Shown here: positions 1 through 10,639 of the stretch, one piece after another | Layout: every line of letters begins with the position of its first letter | How positions within the stretch are numbered: position 1 is the stretch's first letter | Origin: Sepioteuthis lessoniana | Lineage: Eukaryota; Mollusca; Cephalopoda; Myopsida; Loliginidae | DNA: 64,000 bases | Assembly: GCA_963585895.1 (NCBI GenBank) | Contig: OY757904.1 | Span: 27,700,754-27,764,753 of the forward strand | Direction of reading: 5' to 3' | The notes under the pieces: generated by a model | The model's database searches: none | What the model was told of the DNA's origin: nothing | What the model saw: only the letters and a program-made list of their open reading frames with translations | Position numbers and translations under genes: made by a program

Positions 1-147
1 AAATGGTACTTGATGCCTCCTTGCTTAACACTCAGCATTATAAGGTACGGATCAAGGGTAAAGTAGCGCCCTCCCCTACACCTTGGTGTAGTAGCTAACG
101 AAAAGGGAGCCTTCGGGTTACCCTCGACTATGGTCGCCAACTTTTAC
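1..147 (+). mobile_element. tRNA-derived SINE (family A), 3' body
   Basis: The window opens inside a SINE body that recurs at about 2.9, 11.4, 12.6, 17.6, 51.6, 56.3 and 61.5 kb. Shared blocks are the 'gatgcctccttgcttaacac' segment, the 'cctacaccttggtgtag' inverted block and an end near 'gtcgccaactt'. The tRNA-like head lies before base 1. The body runs into a (TA)n tract. That it is a SINE is inferred from the other copies, which keep a Pol III A/B-box head. Confidence 0.8.
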
Positions 148-152
148 TTTAT

Positions 153-186
<34 letters not shown>

Positions 187-219
187 GTAGATAGATAGAT
201 AGTGTGTGTGTGTGTGTGT
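148..219. repeat. (TA)n/(GATA)n/(TG)n compound microsatellite
   Basis: TA dinucleotides pass into TAGA and then TG units directly after the SINE end, the usual state of SINE 3' tails in this window. Confidence 0.9.
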
Positions 220-289
220 TTAAAGAATAAGCACACGTTTTGTCCTTATAATTCTTTTGAGATCCTTTCAATTTTCTTGATAGGTGTTT

Positions 290-385
290 TGGTTTCAGGT
301 TGAAATTGGTGTATTAATTTACCAAAATTGCCCTGAGTGCTTTCAGACCTTTTATTAACCATCATCAGGGGTTGCGTGCATGTAT
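290..385 (-). other. Conserved CTGATGATGG motif block, possible ribozyme-like remnant
   Basis: Read on the minus strand the block carries CTGATGATGG and, about 16 bases on, a GAAA. Related blocks lie near 25,470-25,520 and 42,590-42,640. CUGAUGA followed by GAAA is the conserved core of hammerhead ribozymes, known from Penelope-like elements and retrozymes. I cannot build convincing stems here, so this is only a candidate remnant. Confidence 0.25.
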
Positions 386-445
386 GAATAGAGTTTTTTA
401 AAGATTTCTTGAAAGGGTATGTACATAATGAGTCTATGAGCGTGC

Positions 446-446
<1 letters not shown>

Positions 447-512
<66 letters not shown>
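447..512. repeat. (TA)n microsatellite
   Basis: About 33 uninterrupted TA units. Confidence 0.95.
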
Positions 513-515
<3 letters not shown>

Positions 516-1700
516 TAATAGTCAAATTCAATTATGTACGAGCTGGATGTAAAAGGCCAAAGAACAATATAAATTCTTTTATTTAGGTGTCCTTTTCAGT
601 CAAATTACAGAAACTATAAAAATAAAAACACACACAGTTTGCTTGCTTAATCATTTTTTTTTTAAATTTACATAACAGTAGCAGAGTTTTAAAGTCAGTA
701 AAATATTTTAAGATACTTTAAATCTCCTGGTGGCTTTGCGTCTTCGCCCCCTGTTCGTGTATCCCATCCCAGCTTTATGAATATATGTTTGAAAATGTGT
801 ATGGTTCATGTAAAGATTCAACTTATTTTATTCTTAATGGTCCGACTCAATCGGCCTATCACTTTATTTTGTCCTCATTCAAATTTTGATAAAGTGAGCA
901 AACTCTAATTTTACAATTTATTCTTTAAAAAAAATTGCTTAAAATATCAAAAGTAAAAATTGGATAGCAAGAAATAAAGAAAACAATAACAGACTGAGAA
1001 GATATGAATCATGGGAAAAATATGACAAGAATTGATAGCGTATAGGAAGAAAAGATTAGCTTTGCCGAATATGATTAATCACTTGTTTTATTATTAAACA
1101 TGGGATCCTCTGTCTTGAAAAATGTTAGAACAAAATGCCAAACTGAATTAGGATTAACCACTACTTTGACCACTACAAAGGTCAGTGGAATGTCAATATC
1201 TTCCTCCTCTACAGCGAATATCACTTCCTTTTTTTTTTTAATCTAATCACGACAAACGTCCACCTGTTTCCAATCAAGCGGTCAAAGCAGCTGCTAATTC
1301 TTGTCTATTCGGACTTCCGTTTGACGCAGGGATGTCTCTAGGGTCATCAGTTTGGCCTAGCTTGCTACTTAAGAGGTGACGAAAGTTGTTTTGGAAGATT
1401 CAGGAAAAAGAGAAAACGGATAGATTTAAAGAAAATAAATTCTGTATCTAATTTCTAGTAAATGTTTGTTAATTTAACCAAGATAGTTATCCAATGTGAT
1501 TATTTAACTAAGAAATTTGTGTAATTTTAGCTTATTTCTACTCTCCTATATAAAATACTAAACATAAAAAGGAGATGTTTTCTACAACAAGAAACTTATT
1601 TTGGTGAGAACACGTAAAATACTAGCCAACTTTCTGAAATTTTGAATTTCACTCACGCAATAACATTGGAAAATTTTTGAACCCACTTAAACCCACCACC
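513..1700. other. Unassigned AT-rich DNA
   Basis: No coding frame with recognisable protein features, no RNA gene and no recognised transposon. Short poly-T and poly-A runs only. Confidence 0.6.
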
Positions 1701-1703
1701 TGT

Positions 1704-1795
1704 GTGTTAAATAGTACCGCTAATATTCTGCAAGAAAGGCTTTGGCATCAAATAACCTACGATGGTTGATATTGCATTAAACAAAGAAACTAAGT
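1704..1795 (+). mobile_element. SINE family C, 3' half
   Basis: Matches the 3' part of the SINE at 54,300-54,555: a 'taaatagtaccgctaat' block, then 'ggctttggcatcaaataacc' and an end in 'cattaaacaaagaaac'. The tRNA-like head is missing, so this is a 5'-truncated copy. Confidence 0.75.
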
Positions 1796-2046
1796 CAAAC
1801 CGTGCTCATATTAGTTAAAAAGGAAATACATTTTGGATCAAAAGCGTTCTCAGTCATTAAAACATTTCGAATATACAGAAAGATAAGCCTAAAAACGATA
1901 AAAAAAACCAACTTTCGACTTATTTTTTTTGTAGATGGTTCCCAAGAGAACTGATAATGATAGGTTGACTAATACCACACCTGATGATCAACACTGGGAA
2001 ACTGGGTCGTGAGCTTTTATCCTGTTTTAGCATTCTATTTTTTGTA

Positions 2047-2050
<4 letters not shown>

Positions 2051-2109
<59 letters not shown>
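2051..2109. repeat. (TA)n microsatellite
   Basis: About 29 TA units. The Ile-Tyr open frames across it on both strands are artefacts of the repeat. Confidence 0.95.
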
Positions 2110-2112
<3 letters not shown>

Positions 2113-2334
2113 TCAGGGTACAAGAGCAAAAAATATAATACTTTTTTATCATTTTTTTTAGTCAACTTGTCTAATTTTCAAAAAGAACGCAGTAAGTGTA
2201 TATGTTCATGATTAGCTCCATTATTTAAGCACACTTCATCAAAATTCATCCCAACATGAGTGAGCGTGAAAGAAACGATAAAAAATCTATAATTTGCGTA
2301 ACGCCGAAACCAAGCCCCACCCCACCAAGGAATT

Positions 2335-2530
2335 TTCCCCCAAAAAATGGGAGTTTCTTCATGGCCTTTATTATGCCCAGACCTTAACCCCTTTGATAAT
2401 CCTTTTTTGGAATTTCTGAAAACAAATGGGATAAAATGTGTGAAGAATTTATTTTCAATGCATGTAAATAGTTTTGAAGGCGTCTTGATAAAATAATTGA
2501 AAAAAATGGCAGTCATATTGAGTAAATTTA
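2335..2530 (+). pseudogene. Decayed Tc1-like transposase, C-terminal part
   Basis: Two frames of the plus strand together look like the end of a Tc1-type DDE transposase. One reads WPLLCPDLNPFDN, close to the family's WP-x-x-SPDLNPIEN-L-W block with its catalytic Asp region. The other reads WDKMC and later LDKIIEKNGSHIEY, like the usual C-terminus. Frameshifts and the lost downstream Trp show the copy is dead. No inverted terminal repeats were found. It could instead be another Tc1/mariner branch. Confidence 0.5.
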
Positions 2531-2695
2531 TAGTTTTGTATATATCTTATTAAGCAGAAATATTTGCATATTAATTTCCTTGTGATATTTTAAGTTTCTT
2601 TCTATTTTTATAATGTATGTATCTACTAAAAAGAATCTAATAAGTGTATTTGTGTGTATACATTCGGAAAAAGATTAAAAAAAAAATCGAATTAA

Positions 2696-2735
2696 AACCC
2701 TATGAAAACAAATTCAACCCTATGAAAACAAATTC
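2696..2735. repeat. 20-bp tandem duplication
   Basis: The unit 'aaccctatgaaaacaaattc' occurs twice in direct succession with no mismatch. Confidence 0.9.
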
Positions 2736-2944
2736 ATTGTAAAATAATATTGACTATAAAAACATGAAGCATTGGCAACCCAAGAGATTATTAGTTTCCT
2801 AAAGAGGACCACAAAGTCCGAAACACATTTGAAGCATTATTTTATGAAATAAAAACATGGGGTACCTTATTCAAATTCATTTGAGGGCCTTTCATTTTAA
2901 TTTTTTTTTTCTCGTTGAACCATATATATATATATATATATATA

Positions 2945-3168
2945 AGATAACCGAACGAAGTCGAGACCGACCAGAAACCTCATTTTAATTGCTACTTCTC
3001 CTTTACCTGCTTTGCCCCACTTACTTTTGATTTGTACTTGATAAGGATGCGCGTTAAGTTAGCAGGCATTAAGAAACATTCTTCGAGATTTTAGTATGAG
3101 TCGAGCTGGGATTGAACTCAGGTGTCCCAGGCCATTAGCAAACAATCTAACCACTATGACAATGGGCT
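2945..3168 (-). mobile_element. tRNA-derived SINE (family A), near full length
   Basis: On the minus strand the tRNA-like head comes first. It has an A-box-like 'tagtggttaga' and a B box 'gagttcaatccc', followed by the family A body. The body is more diverged than in other copies (for example 'ccgaacgaagtcgagaccg' at its end). A (TA)n tract flanks the tail. Confidence 0.8.
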
Positions 3169-3205
3169 GATATATATATATATATGTATATCATTTCTTT
3201 GTTAA

Positions 3206-3795
3206 CTGGCATATCAACTTCATGGCTTATTTATAGTTAAAATCAAGTCAAGAAAAGACATTTATATTCGTGGACTGTCAATTTATTATATGTTTTTGAC
3301 ACTGTGAAAGTGTACATAACTGTAGTAAAGAAATTCATGTATTTTTATGTTACCATGTGGTCTATGTTGTTATTTCATGATTCTTTTCAGCTTCTATTCG
3401 CCTTATGTTATCTTGCTTAGAATTGCCCTATTAATTCCTAAAATATCACACGGGAAACCGGAGTTGCCGACTACTACAATATTAATATTATTACGACTAA
3501 AACCTATAGGCTTATTATCTTCCATTGTCTCGGGGAAGGAAGAAAGCGGCCTGGTGGGTGTGTGATAGTGTGAAATTTGGAACCCCTGGCCAGCGGCGGT
3601 CAGACTGGTCCTAAATTATTCCCTCACGTAATATGCCAGTTCTTATATGCCTGAGATAAAAACTCTGAACGAGGACTTATTCCATAGGGGATCAAGTGCC
3701 AGCCTGCCCCGTCTTCACATGTGCGAAAATAAAGTCCCGTTTTGGGGATTTTAGTCAATTTGCCGTCACATTAACAACAGGGATATTAGAGATAA
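3206..3795 (+). mobile_element. LTR fragment of the SCAN-type-gag Ty3-like element
   Basis: After a short SINE C sliver, this block is colinear with 15,790-16,360, the right LTR region of the element carrying gag at 13.9 kb. Shared landmarks are 'cacgggaaaccggagttgcc', 'cagcggcggtcag' and 'gcctgccccgtcttcac'. It is a fragment with no internal coding region. A LINE fragment begins just after it. Confidence 0.7.
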
Positions 3796-3818
3796 ATATG
3801 TATTAGAACTAAGAAATA

Positions 3819-4266
3819 GATTTGAGATACTACAAGGCTGCGGTCGTGTTTGTGCTGCTGAATGGATGCACTACTTGGACACTGAATAAACGGTTGGAGA
3901 AGAAGCTAGACGGCAATTATACAAGAATGTTGCGAGCAATATTAAACAAGTCCTGGCAGCAACACCCCACAAGGCGCCAACTGTACGGTCACCTACCACC
4001 TGTCACGAAAACTGTACAAGCTAGAGGAACCAGACATGCTGGACACTGCTGGAGAAGCAAGGACGAGATCGTAAGTGATGTGCTCCTGTGGACCCCCGTA
4101 TATGGTCAATCAAAAGCAGGACGACCAGCTCGAACATACATACAGCAGCTATGTGATGATACGGGATGTAAACCTGAAGACCTGCCGGAGGCGATGAATG
4201 ATAGGGAGACGTGGAGAGAAAGGGTCAGGGATATCCGTGTTAGCTGCATGATATGATGAATGATGA
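3819..4266 (+). mobile_element. LINE 3' end (RTE-like), LYGCTTW family
   Basis: An open frame of about 144 codons ends at 4256. It encodes the C-terminal region found in all copies of this LINE here: LLNGCTTWTL, KKLDGNYTRMLRAIL, RGTRHAGHCWRSKDE, then a stretch ending RERVRDIR. It lies after the RT domain. A short 'atgatgaatgatgat' tail follows, as expected for the family's (ATG)n 3' end. The 5' side is truncated at the LTR fragment. The clade is uncertain; the RT in the longest copy (61.8-63.2 kb) looks RTE-like. Confidence 0.8.
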
Positions 4267-4299
4267 TTATCACAATTCTATGGGATTAAGAGATGTGTG

Positions 4300-4370
4300 C
4301 GTGTGTGTGTGGTTTGGTTTAATTGTATATCAACCGTTTTAGATTATTTAATGCCGAATCTTTTTTTATG
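4300..4370 (-). mobile_element. SINE C 3' terminal fragment
   Basis: Reads 'tatatcaaccgttttagattatttaatgcc', the reverse complement of the family C terminal block. Confidence 0.5.
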
Positions 4371-4539
4371 TGTATACTTTAAATTCATGATTTCTTAACA
4401 CATTTTTAATAACATTTTTGAACGAACCATTGCTTATTTTATTGCACTCAGTTAAATAGTTTTAATTATACTTCTATGTAATACGAATTATCCTATTTGC
4501 TATTAATCATTTGCTTTGCCCCAGTTAAATGATGTCAAA

Positions 4540-4905
4540 CATTGTTCTTTAGTATAAACGATTCAATTACACATGAGTTATTTGTTTATACACGGTTAAA
4601 TGATCAAATAGTTATATTTCAAACAATTCAATTTAGCTTAAGGTATTTGTTTTTCATGAGTTTAAATGTCAAAGTACACAGTTTAATTGTGAAACAATTC
4701 TATTTGACCCATAGATAGGACCCTAAAAGGTGCTACCACTCCGGGCCAGATTAGGGTTGTCAGCGATGGCATTGAAAGGGTACTCCACATTACCCAAAGC
4801 TCTATCAGATTGTTTAGACACTCGTTGGGGGAGACATACCTCTCTGAAGTCATGGAGTTGGTGTATTCTAAACCCCCAGCTTACTGGGATTGTGTCTGTG
4901 TGTGC
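4540..4905 (+). repeat. Repeat D copy ('taccactccgggccaga' family)
   Basis: A dispersed repeat found also near 24.95, 31.5, 38.95, 54.95, 57.5, 58.0/58.6 and 60.55 kb. Order: a region rich in 'caaacaattcaattta' units, 'gacccatagatagga', 'taccactccgggccagatt', 'ggcattgaaagggtactccacattacccaaagctc', then 'gacactcgttgggggag'. No coding capacity and no Pol III boxes seen. It is probably a transposon-derived repeat of unknown class. Confidence 0.7.
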
Positions 4906-5917
4906 GTGTGAGCGTCTGTTTTGTTCAATGAACAAGAAAGAATATTCTAGTCTGGTTACTGTATACAAATCAACTCCATCTGTTTTAAAATTTGTGCTCT
5001 CACTGTCTTGCGATATTTTTGTTCGTTAGTATCTGAGAAATCAAAATACACTGTGATATATTAGCCTCCACTTTGATGAATGTTGATCTCATGATGTTTC
5101 CTATTTTTGATTTAAATGTCCTAATCTAACTTTTACGTAAATGTTATACATAACTACACTTTCACGGAAATGTGAAAATGAGGCTCTACCATATTTTCTT
5201 GATAAAACTATAAGAGGCACTAAAACTTCAAAAAGTTTTATCACCGTAAATTGTGACGAACAAGATGATATGACAGTATCTCTTAAGATTTTTAACTCAA
5301 AATTCTGGGTTAGAATTCTTGTAGTAAAAGCGCTTTAGTTGTTTTGTTTTGTTTTTCTAATGAGTATGAAGAATTGCATTTAAAATTTTGTATTCTAATT
5401 TAAATAAACATCAAGTAACCTAAAATTGTGTGGCATATAAGTACAAAAATAATGCCTACATATGTATATTCATTAATCTGCCCTTCTGTTGCATTAAACT
5501 GTCTCTACCCCTATAGTGCTTGGAATATTTTTTTTTTTCATCTGAAATTAGTCCTCCCATAGGCATATAACAAAATCTTACACATTTGAACTTCTATTCG
5601 TATTAATTTACCATCTATTGTGCTATCATGAAATTGTGCAAATAAATGACATGACGTGGTTATTCAACGAGCCACCTAATTGCTGTGACGTTCTGACTGG
5701 TGTTGACAGTTCGTGAATCAGTTGTTAGAAATAGCTTATGATATAGCGTTAATATAATACTTTACTCGTTCAGCAGTTTTATATCGATATCTCTGTTAAT
5801 TTGTTAAATTGGTTAATTAAAGTTTTATTTACGCTAAGTGGTGTAAATAATTTACTAGGACTACTCTTTAACTGGTTGGCTGGTCGATGGTAAAGTCTAG
5901 GATTTTACTGGCCGTAT
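4906..5917. other. Unassigned AT-rich DNA
   Basis: Nothing recognisable on either strand; only short open frames of low complexity. Confidence 0.6.
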
Positions 5918-5918
5918 T

Positions 5919-6520
5919 CATCATCATCATCATCATGTCAAACCGCGGGCACGGATCTCCCTGAACCTCTCTCGCCAGCCGTCTTTACTGTCCATAACTC
6001 CCGGTAAGTCTTCAAGGCTACATCCTGTATCGGCACAGAGCGGTTGTATATAGATTCTAGCTGGTCGTCCTGCCTTTGCTTCTCCATGTGAAGGGGTCCA
6101 CAGGAGTATGTCAATTTTGAGTTTGTCCCTACTTCTCCAGTAGTGTCAAGCATGTCTGGTTCGTCTAACTTGGATAGTTTTTGTGATGGGTGGCCGTACA
6201 GCTGCTGCTTTGTGGGGTGCTGCCTCTAGGACTTGTTCAATATTGCTCACAGAATTCTTGTGTAATTGCCGTCAATCTCTTTCTCCGTACATTTAGTTAG
6301 CGTCCATGTAGTACATCCATATATTAGTATCGACACGATCGCTGCTTGAAAAAAACTGTTTAATTTTATCTGTCAGGTCTACCTTCCATATGACCGATAT
6401 CTATCGTTAGCTGTCCATGGCTTTGCTAGTCGCGTGTGAATGTCTGTCTCGGTTGATGAGACGCAGCTTCTTAGGTAGATGAACTTGTCTACTAGTTTCA
6501 GAGAGGTGACATCTCCACAC
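5919..6520 (-). mobile_element. LINE 3' end (RTE-like), degenerate
   Basis: Starts with (CAT)n, the complement of the LINE tail, and continues through the complements of the RERVRDIR, PARTYIQQL, HAGHCWRS and GCTTWTL regions to about the KLVDKFTYLGSS block. Frames are broken in several places. The order and the CAT tail match the copies at 22.3, 27.6 and 61.8 kb. Confidence 0.75.
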
Positions 6521-7314
6521 TATATGGTAGTCATCAGAAAATGGCCGTATTAGACGGCCTCCAGATTTGTAGATATTTTTCTAGCTTAAAAGGTCGACTT
6601 GTACGTAAGAATTTCGAGTAACTAAATTTTAAATTTTAAAGTATCCTTTATTAATTGTATCAGTGATACATAATGCGATGAATTAATTTTAAGTTTCTTG
6701 TGTTTTTTTATGCGCGTGCACATTCCAAATTAAGAATTCAATTACGTTTCTGGTTAATATACAATGAGATATAGTTTCTCATTTTAATATTCATCATTTG
6801 TTATGTCAACATTAAGACTGAACATCATAATTCTGATTAAAAGGATAGATTTCTTTAAAAACAAATTCTCATTCTCTGATGCAAGATATGCAAAAGAAAT
6901 GTAAGAATGATGTTTAATTTGAAACCCACATAAAAGAAATCCCTCGGAAAAAAATATACATATGAACGATAGTATTAGACTGAGATAGAGAGAGAAAAAC
7001 AGAAAGAAAGGGAAAGAGAGAGAGTCAAAGTGAGAGAGAGCGTGAAAGTGAGAGGGAGCAGAGACAGAGATTAAAGATGTGCATCCAAATCAGGATACTT
7101 TTCAAACAATGAAATTTCCGCATTTGATATCAAAGTACAGTTTAGATGTTCAACACATTTCCTTATGTTATTGAAATCTTAGAAATATTCAAATAATTCA
7201 AATAATTTTAACAATAGCTGGTACAATTATTTCAATAAATATTAAAACTTTGATAATGAGAATTAATATTTTTGCATATATATATATTGTGGAAGATGGA
7301 TACATATATACGTA
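6521..7314. other. Unassigned DNA with a degenerate (GA)n tract
   Basis: A purine-rich (GA)n-like segment at about 6,975-7,060, otherwise AT-rich sequence with no recognised feature. Confidence 0.6.
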
Positions 7315-7472
7315 CATCTTCGTGCTCTCAGCACGAAGTTCCTGAATTTCTCTCATTCTCCACCCATATCGTCCAAAGATCCTGGCTGGTTCTCTAGATC
7401 GCATCTTGAGTCTTCACAGAGCTGATGTAAATCCTCGCTGGTCGGGCATCACTTGCGCATTTATATGTAGGA
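7315..7472 (-). mobile_element. LINE extreme 3' fragment
   Basis: Complement of the LINE end ('agcacgaagttcctgaatttctctc'), diverged from other copies. It stops at 'gtaggaatcca', where the (ATC)n tail of the next LINE starts, so the next LINE seems to have inserted into it. Confidence 0.6.
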
Positions 7473-8898
7473 ATCCATCATCATCATCATCATCATGTTG
7501 TAGGAGGAGTGAATGAATTTTTGCTATTTAGAATAAGGTTTAATATTTATACTTTCCCACAAGTTTAATGTTGAGGTTTGATATAGAGTGTTTAGTTTAG
7601 AATAAAAGGTAGAATAATATAGGCATAATATAATATAGATATAATATATTGACACATGGATAAAGTAGTAAATGAAGGAAGCCAATGAAGCAAATGAGTA
7701 AAACATAAGATACGAATGAAACGAGTAATGGTTGTAAAACGGCGCGGACAAAATGAACATTTAAAACAAGGCGACGAACAAAAACAAATTTATATACTAT
7801 AATAAAACTTACATTGATACATAAAAATATTTCTAACTCTACTAACAAAATAATAGTGTGTGTATATGTGTGAGTTTGTGTGTGTGTGTGTGTGTGTGTC
7901 TAACACAACTTAAGCTATAAAAGAATTACATATTTAAAATGTCCTTTTTTATGATTAGAAACGGGCAGTTTCCCTGAGACTGGAAAGCGTTACATAGTCA
8001 ATGTGTATTTTGAATGTCTGCGAGGCCTATCCATGTGGTTGCTTTTCTCTCCTGTTGATTCACGCTGGAGGGAGTGTGTTGCTGCTGCGAAGAAATTTGG
8101 TAAAAGAGAACAAGGGTGTTTGAAGACGACGTATTTATAGAAAATACGTGTCTTGTAGGTGGCTCCGAACGCAGGACTTGAATTTACGCACGGACGTAGT
8201 TTTAAGCATGTCACGTGGTCCTCCTGGCCAATGGTTTCTCGAGACTGAATATGTGAGCGTCCGCCATCTTTGTGGGAACAAGTGGCATAGCGCCCAAAAT
8301 AATTTATAGAAGTGTAAAGTCCTATAATGTTGTGCTGCTAGCACGGATTTCCTCGCCTCTCTTTTTCTTGCTATTCGTCTATATCATCCATTGCTTCCGC
8401 CAGGGTACCAAGACTACACCCTGTGTACGTATAGAGCTGTAGTAGATACGTTCTATTTAGTTATCTAACACTTGCACGTTCGTGTGGAGGAATCCATAGG
8501 AGGAGAACGTCACTTATGAATTCGTCTTTACTTCTTCAACAGTGTTTCACATGTCTTGTCTGTCTTTTTTGGATTGTTTTATAGACGGGAGGTAGTTGTT
8601 GCTGTTTTGTGGGATTTTGCTTCCAGTATTTGCTCAGTATAGCTCGTAGCATTCATGTATAGTTCCTCTCTAGGTTTTTTCTCTATAAACTTCGTCAGTG
8701 TCTATGCGATATTTTCTTATAGTAGAATTGACGCGAGAGTTGCTTAAAACCTTTTGCGATTAATTTTATCGCATAAGTTTGTCTTCCATATGATCGATAG
8801 TCTATCAATAGCAGTGCATTCCTTTGCTTGTCGCATATTGATGTCCTTTTCAGTAGATGAGATGCTGCTTCCGATATAGGTGAAATTGTCCACTTTTC
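7473..8898 (-). mobile_element. LINE 3' part, split by a probable solo LTR
   Basis: The (CAT)n tail at 7,473-7,497 and the LINE body resuming at 8,327 ('atgttgtgctgctagcacgg') belong to one minus-strand copy cut by the insertion at 7,499-8,326. The body runs through the C-terminal coding region to the KFTYLGSS block near 8,895, with many frame breaks. A hairpin begins at its 5' breakpoint. Confidence 0.7.
7499..8326. mobile_element. Probable solo LTR inserted in a LINE tail
   Basis: The LINE junction sequence 'atgt' occurs on both sides (7,495-7,498 and 8,327-8,330), fitting a 4-bp target duplication. The insert begins TGTAGGA and ends TCCTATA, near-perfect inverted termini of LTR type with the final CA changed to TA. 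About 828 bp, no coding frame of note, a (TG)n tract inside and a GC-richer right third. It could also be a DNA transposon with short terminal repeats. Confidence 0.5.
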
Positions 8899-8900
8899 TG

Positions 8901-8968
8901 AAAAAATTCATCATTAACATTCTCATATGGCTAAGAAGCCATATGAGAACGTTAATGATGAGTTTTTT
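8901..8968. repeat. Near-perfect hairpin, 32-bp arms
   Basis: 8,901-8,932 and 8,937-8,968 are reverse complements with two mismatches and a 4-base loop. The right arm ends in a T8 run. It lies exactly at the 5' breakpoint of the LINE copy on its left. It could be a foldback by template switching or a tiny inverted-repeat element; a hairpin RNA is possible but unsupported. Confidence 0.85.
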
Positions 8969-9090
8969 TTATTTTACTCTTCAGCAACTGTTATATAAGA
9001 TGTAATTTACATAATTTTTCACAACAGCATGTAACATTTTTTTCAGTTTCCATTTAATTATTTTTTCCAAGTATTCGTTAGAATTACTGC

Positions 9091-9420
9091 ATCAATACAA
9101 CTAATACCCTATTTACCCAACCCCTCCGCTCGGGCAGGATATGACACAAGGTCAATTTTTAAACGGAGTTTATCAGGTTTGAATTCAGAGTTTTCCTTCT
9201 CTTAGACTAGTTGCCTCACCAAGGCTGAAGAACCTAGTCTGTCCTACTATTTACTCATAGTTGGAGGGAGAATAATTGGATTCATACCTTTCCCAAGGGT
9301 ATTAGTGCTATGTGAAATGCAATCAGCCTCGTCCAGGATTTGAACTCGTGTCGCCGTGTCCATTTCCTACGACGATAACCATTACACCACGGGCACCTCC
9401 TAAATCAATACAACTAATAC
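9091..9420 (-). mobile_element. SINE family B with 17-bp target duplication
   Basis: The SINE body at 9,108-9,403 is flanked by perfect direct repeats of 'atcaatacaactaatac' (9,091-9,107 and 9,404-9,420). On the minus strand a tRNA-like head comes first: 'gtggtgtaatggttatcg' A box and 'cgagttcaaatcc' B box. The body includes 'ggtatgaatccaattattctcc'. The duplication marks retroposition by a LINE machinery. Other copies are at 26.1, 32.4, 33.0, 54.6 and 61.2 kb. Confidence 0.9.
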
Positions 9421-9482
9421 AGCCACAGTTTGTGACAAATCCTGTTTTACTACATCAGAAAGATTAGATATCCATATGGTCA

Positions 9483-9660
9483 ATAACTAATCACTATTAG
9501 TCAACGCCTTCGCTATACGTATGTTGATATTCATTTCTATTGATGAGATATTGCAGTCGTGGTATGTGACCTGCTTCCAATATTTGTTCAATATAACTCG
9601 TAGCATTCTTGGGCTACTAGTATTTTTCTCTATGCGTTTTTGGAAGCAACACTCCTCGAA
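9483..9660 (-). mobile_element. LINE fragment, minus orientation
   Basis: Complement of the TRMLRVILNK and YLGSS-to-AKA regions, joined out of order. Part of an inverted pair with the next fragment. Confidence 0.6.
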
Positions 9661-9663
9661 ACA

Positions 9664-9892
9664 ACAGTCGTGATGCCACTCACTTCCCATCTCTCAAACC
9701 ATCCAAGTAAGACGAACAAGACATGCCCGACACTGCTGGAGATGCAAGGAAGAACTCATTGTTCCATGTACGCATACACGGGGACGAGTAAGAGTTGGTT
9801 GACCAGCAAGAACATATCTACAACAGCTCTGCCCTGACGCAGAATGCAGTTTAGAAGAAATACAAGGAGTGATTGACGATAGGGATGGATGG

Positions 9893-9895
<3 letters not shown>
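9664..9895 (+). mobile_element. LINE fragment, plus orientation
   Basis: Plus-strand reading gives QVRRTRHARHCWRCKEEL, PARTYLQQLCPDA and VIDDRDGWNERE with small frame breaks, the C-terminal LINE region. It follows a minus-strand piece of the same LINE and runs into (GA)n. Confidence 0.65.
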
Positions 9896-9940
<45 letters not shown>

Positions 9941-9950
9941 TGAGAGAGAG
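9896..9950. repeat. (GA)n microsatellite
   Basis: About 25 GA units with few interruptions at the end of the LINE fragment. Confidence 0.95.
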
Positions 9951-10017
9951 CCAGGGAAAGCCTTGTTAACAGCACAATTAAGTGATGATTATCTGATCTG
10001 ATCAACTGATTTCTGAG

Positions 10018-10345
10018 TTTGGGGAATGCAGGTGAAGATGATGACTTCTTTATAAAACACGGGCTCTCATTTATTTGCTCTCACGTTGTGGCTAATCAGG
10101 CTTGGGCAGGTATATTTGCGATTAGCACAAGGTCATCTGCGGCGTCTGCATCATTTTTTTTTCTCCAATATATCCAGTCATCTCCCACTTTTAATATGAA
10201 ATCATTAACTTGTATTTGATCTACTGACATTTGAAGAACGTAATCTAGGGAGAGTGTAAACATAAATAATGCTGATATATCACTTTGTAAAACTCCAGTG
10301 ACTAGGTAGAAGTCAGTGTCAGCATCAGGTGAGGGAACCACTGCT
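10018..10345 (-). pseudogene. LINE reverse transcriptase core fragment
   Basis: Minus-strand frame about 10,341-10,096 reads DFYLVTGVLQSDISALF, then SLDYVLQM, then DAADDLVLIANIPAQA. These match RT motifs B (GVLQGD) and C (YADD) of the LINE family. The catalytic YADD box has become AADD and GVLQGD has become GVLQSD, so the copy is inactive. Confidence 0.75.
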
Positions 10346-10377
10346 TTTAGTGTTCAGAAATGTATATGCAAGGTGTT

Positions 10378-10535
10378 TGTAATGTAATGGTTACTGTCGT
10401 AGGGAAATGTACATCACAAACCGAGTTCAAACCCTGAACAAGGCTGTGTTCATTTTCACATAGCACTAATATTCTTGCATCCAACTATTCAGCCTCAAGC
10501 TATGGGTAAACAGCAAGATAGACAGGATTATTCAA
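10378..10535 (+). mobile_element. SINE family B, partial, plus strand
   Basis: Carries the A-box-like 'gtaatggttactgtcg', B box 'gagttcaaaccc' and the 'cacatagcactaatattctt' body, in the opposite orientation to the other family B copies. Truncated after about 160 bases. Confidence 0.7.
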
Positions 10536-10639
10536 CTTTAGTAAGAAAATATGTCTGGGAGAAGTAAAACTCTGATTTTCGAACCTGCCAAAATCCGTAT
10601 AAAAATTTACCTTGAGTCACGTCCAACTCGTGCTAAGCG

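Noticed and set aside
1984-2211. Open frames with long Ile-Tyr repeats on both strands (here and at about 20 other TA tracts)
   Set aside because: Translations of (TA)n, with no start context or conserved flanks.
9108-9403. tRNA gene at the SINE head
   Set aside because: A and B boxes are present but no full cloverleaf can be drawn, and the copy has a SINE body and target duplication.
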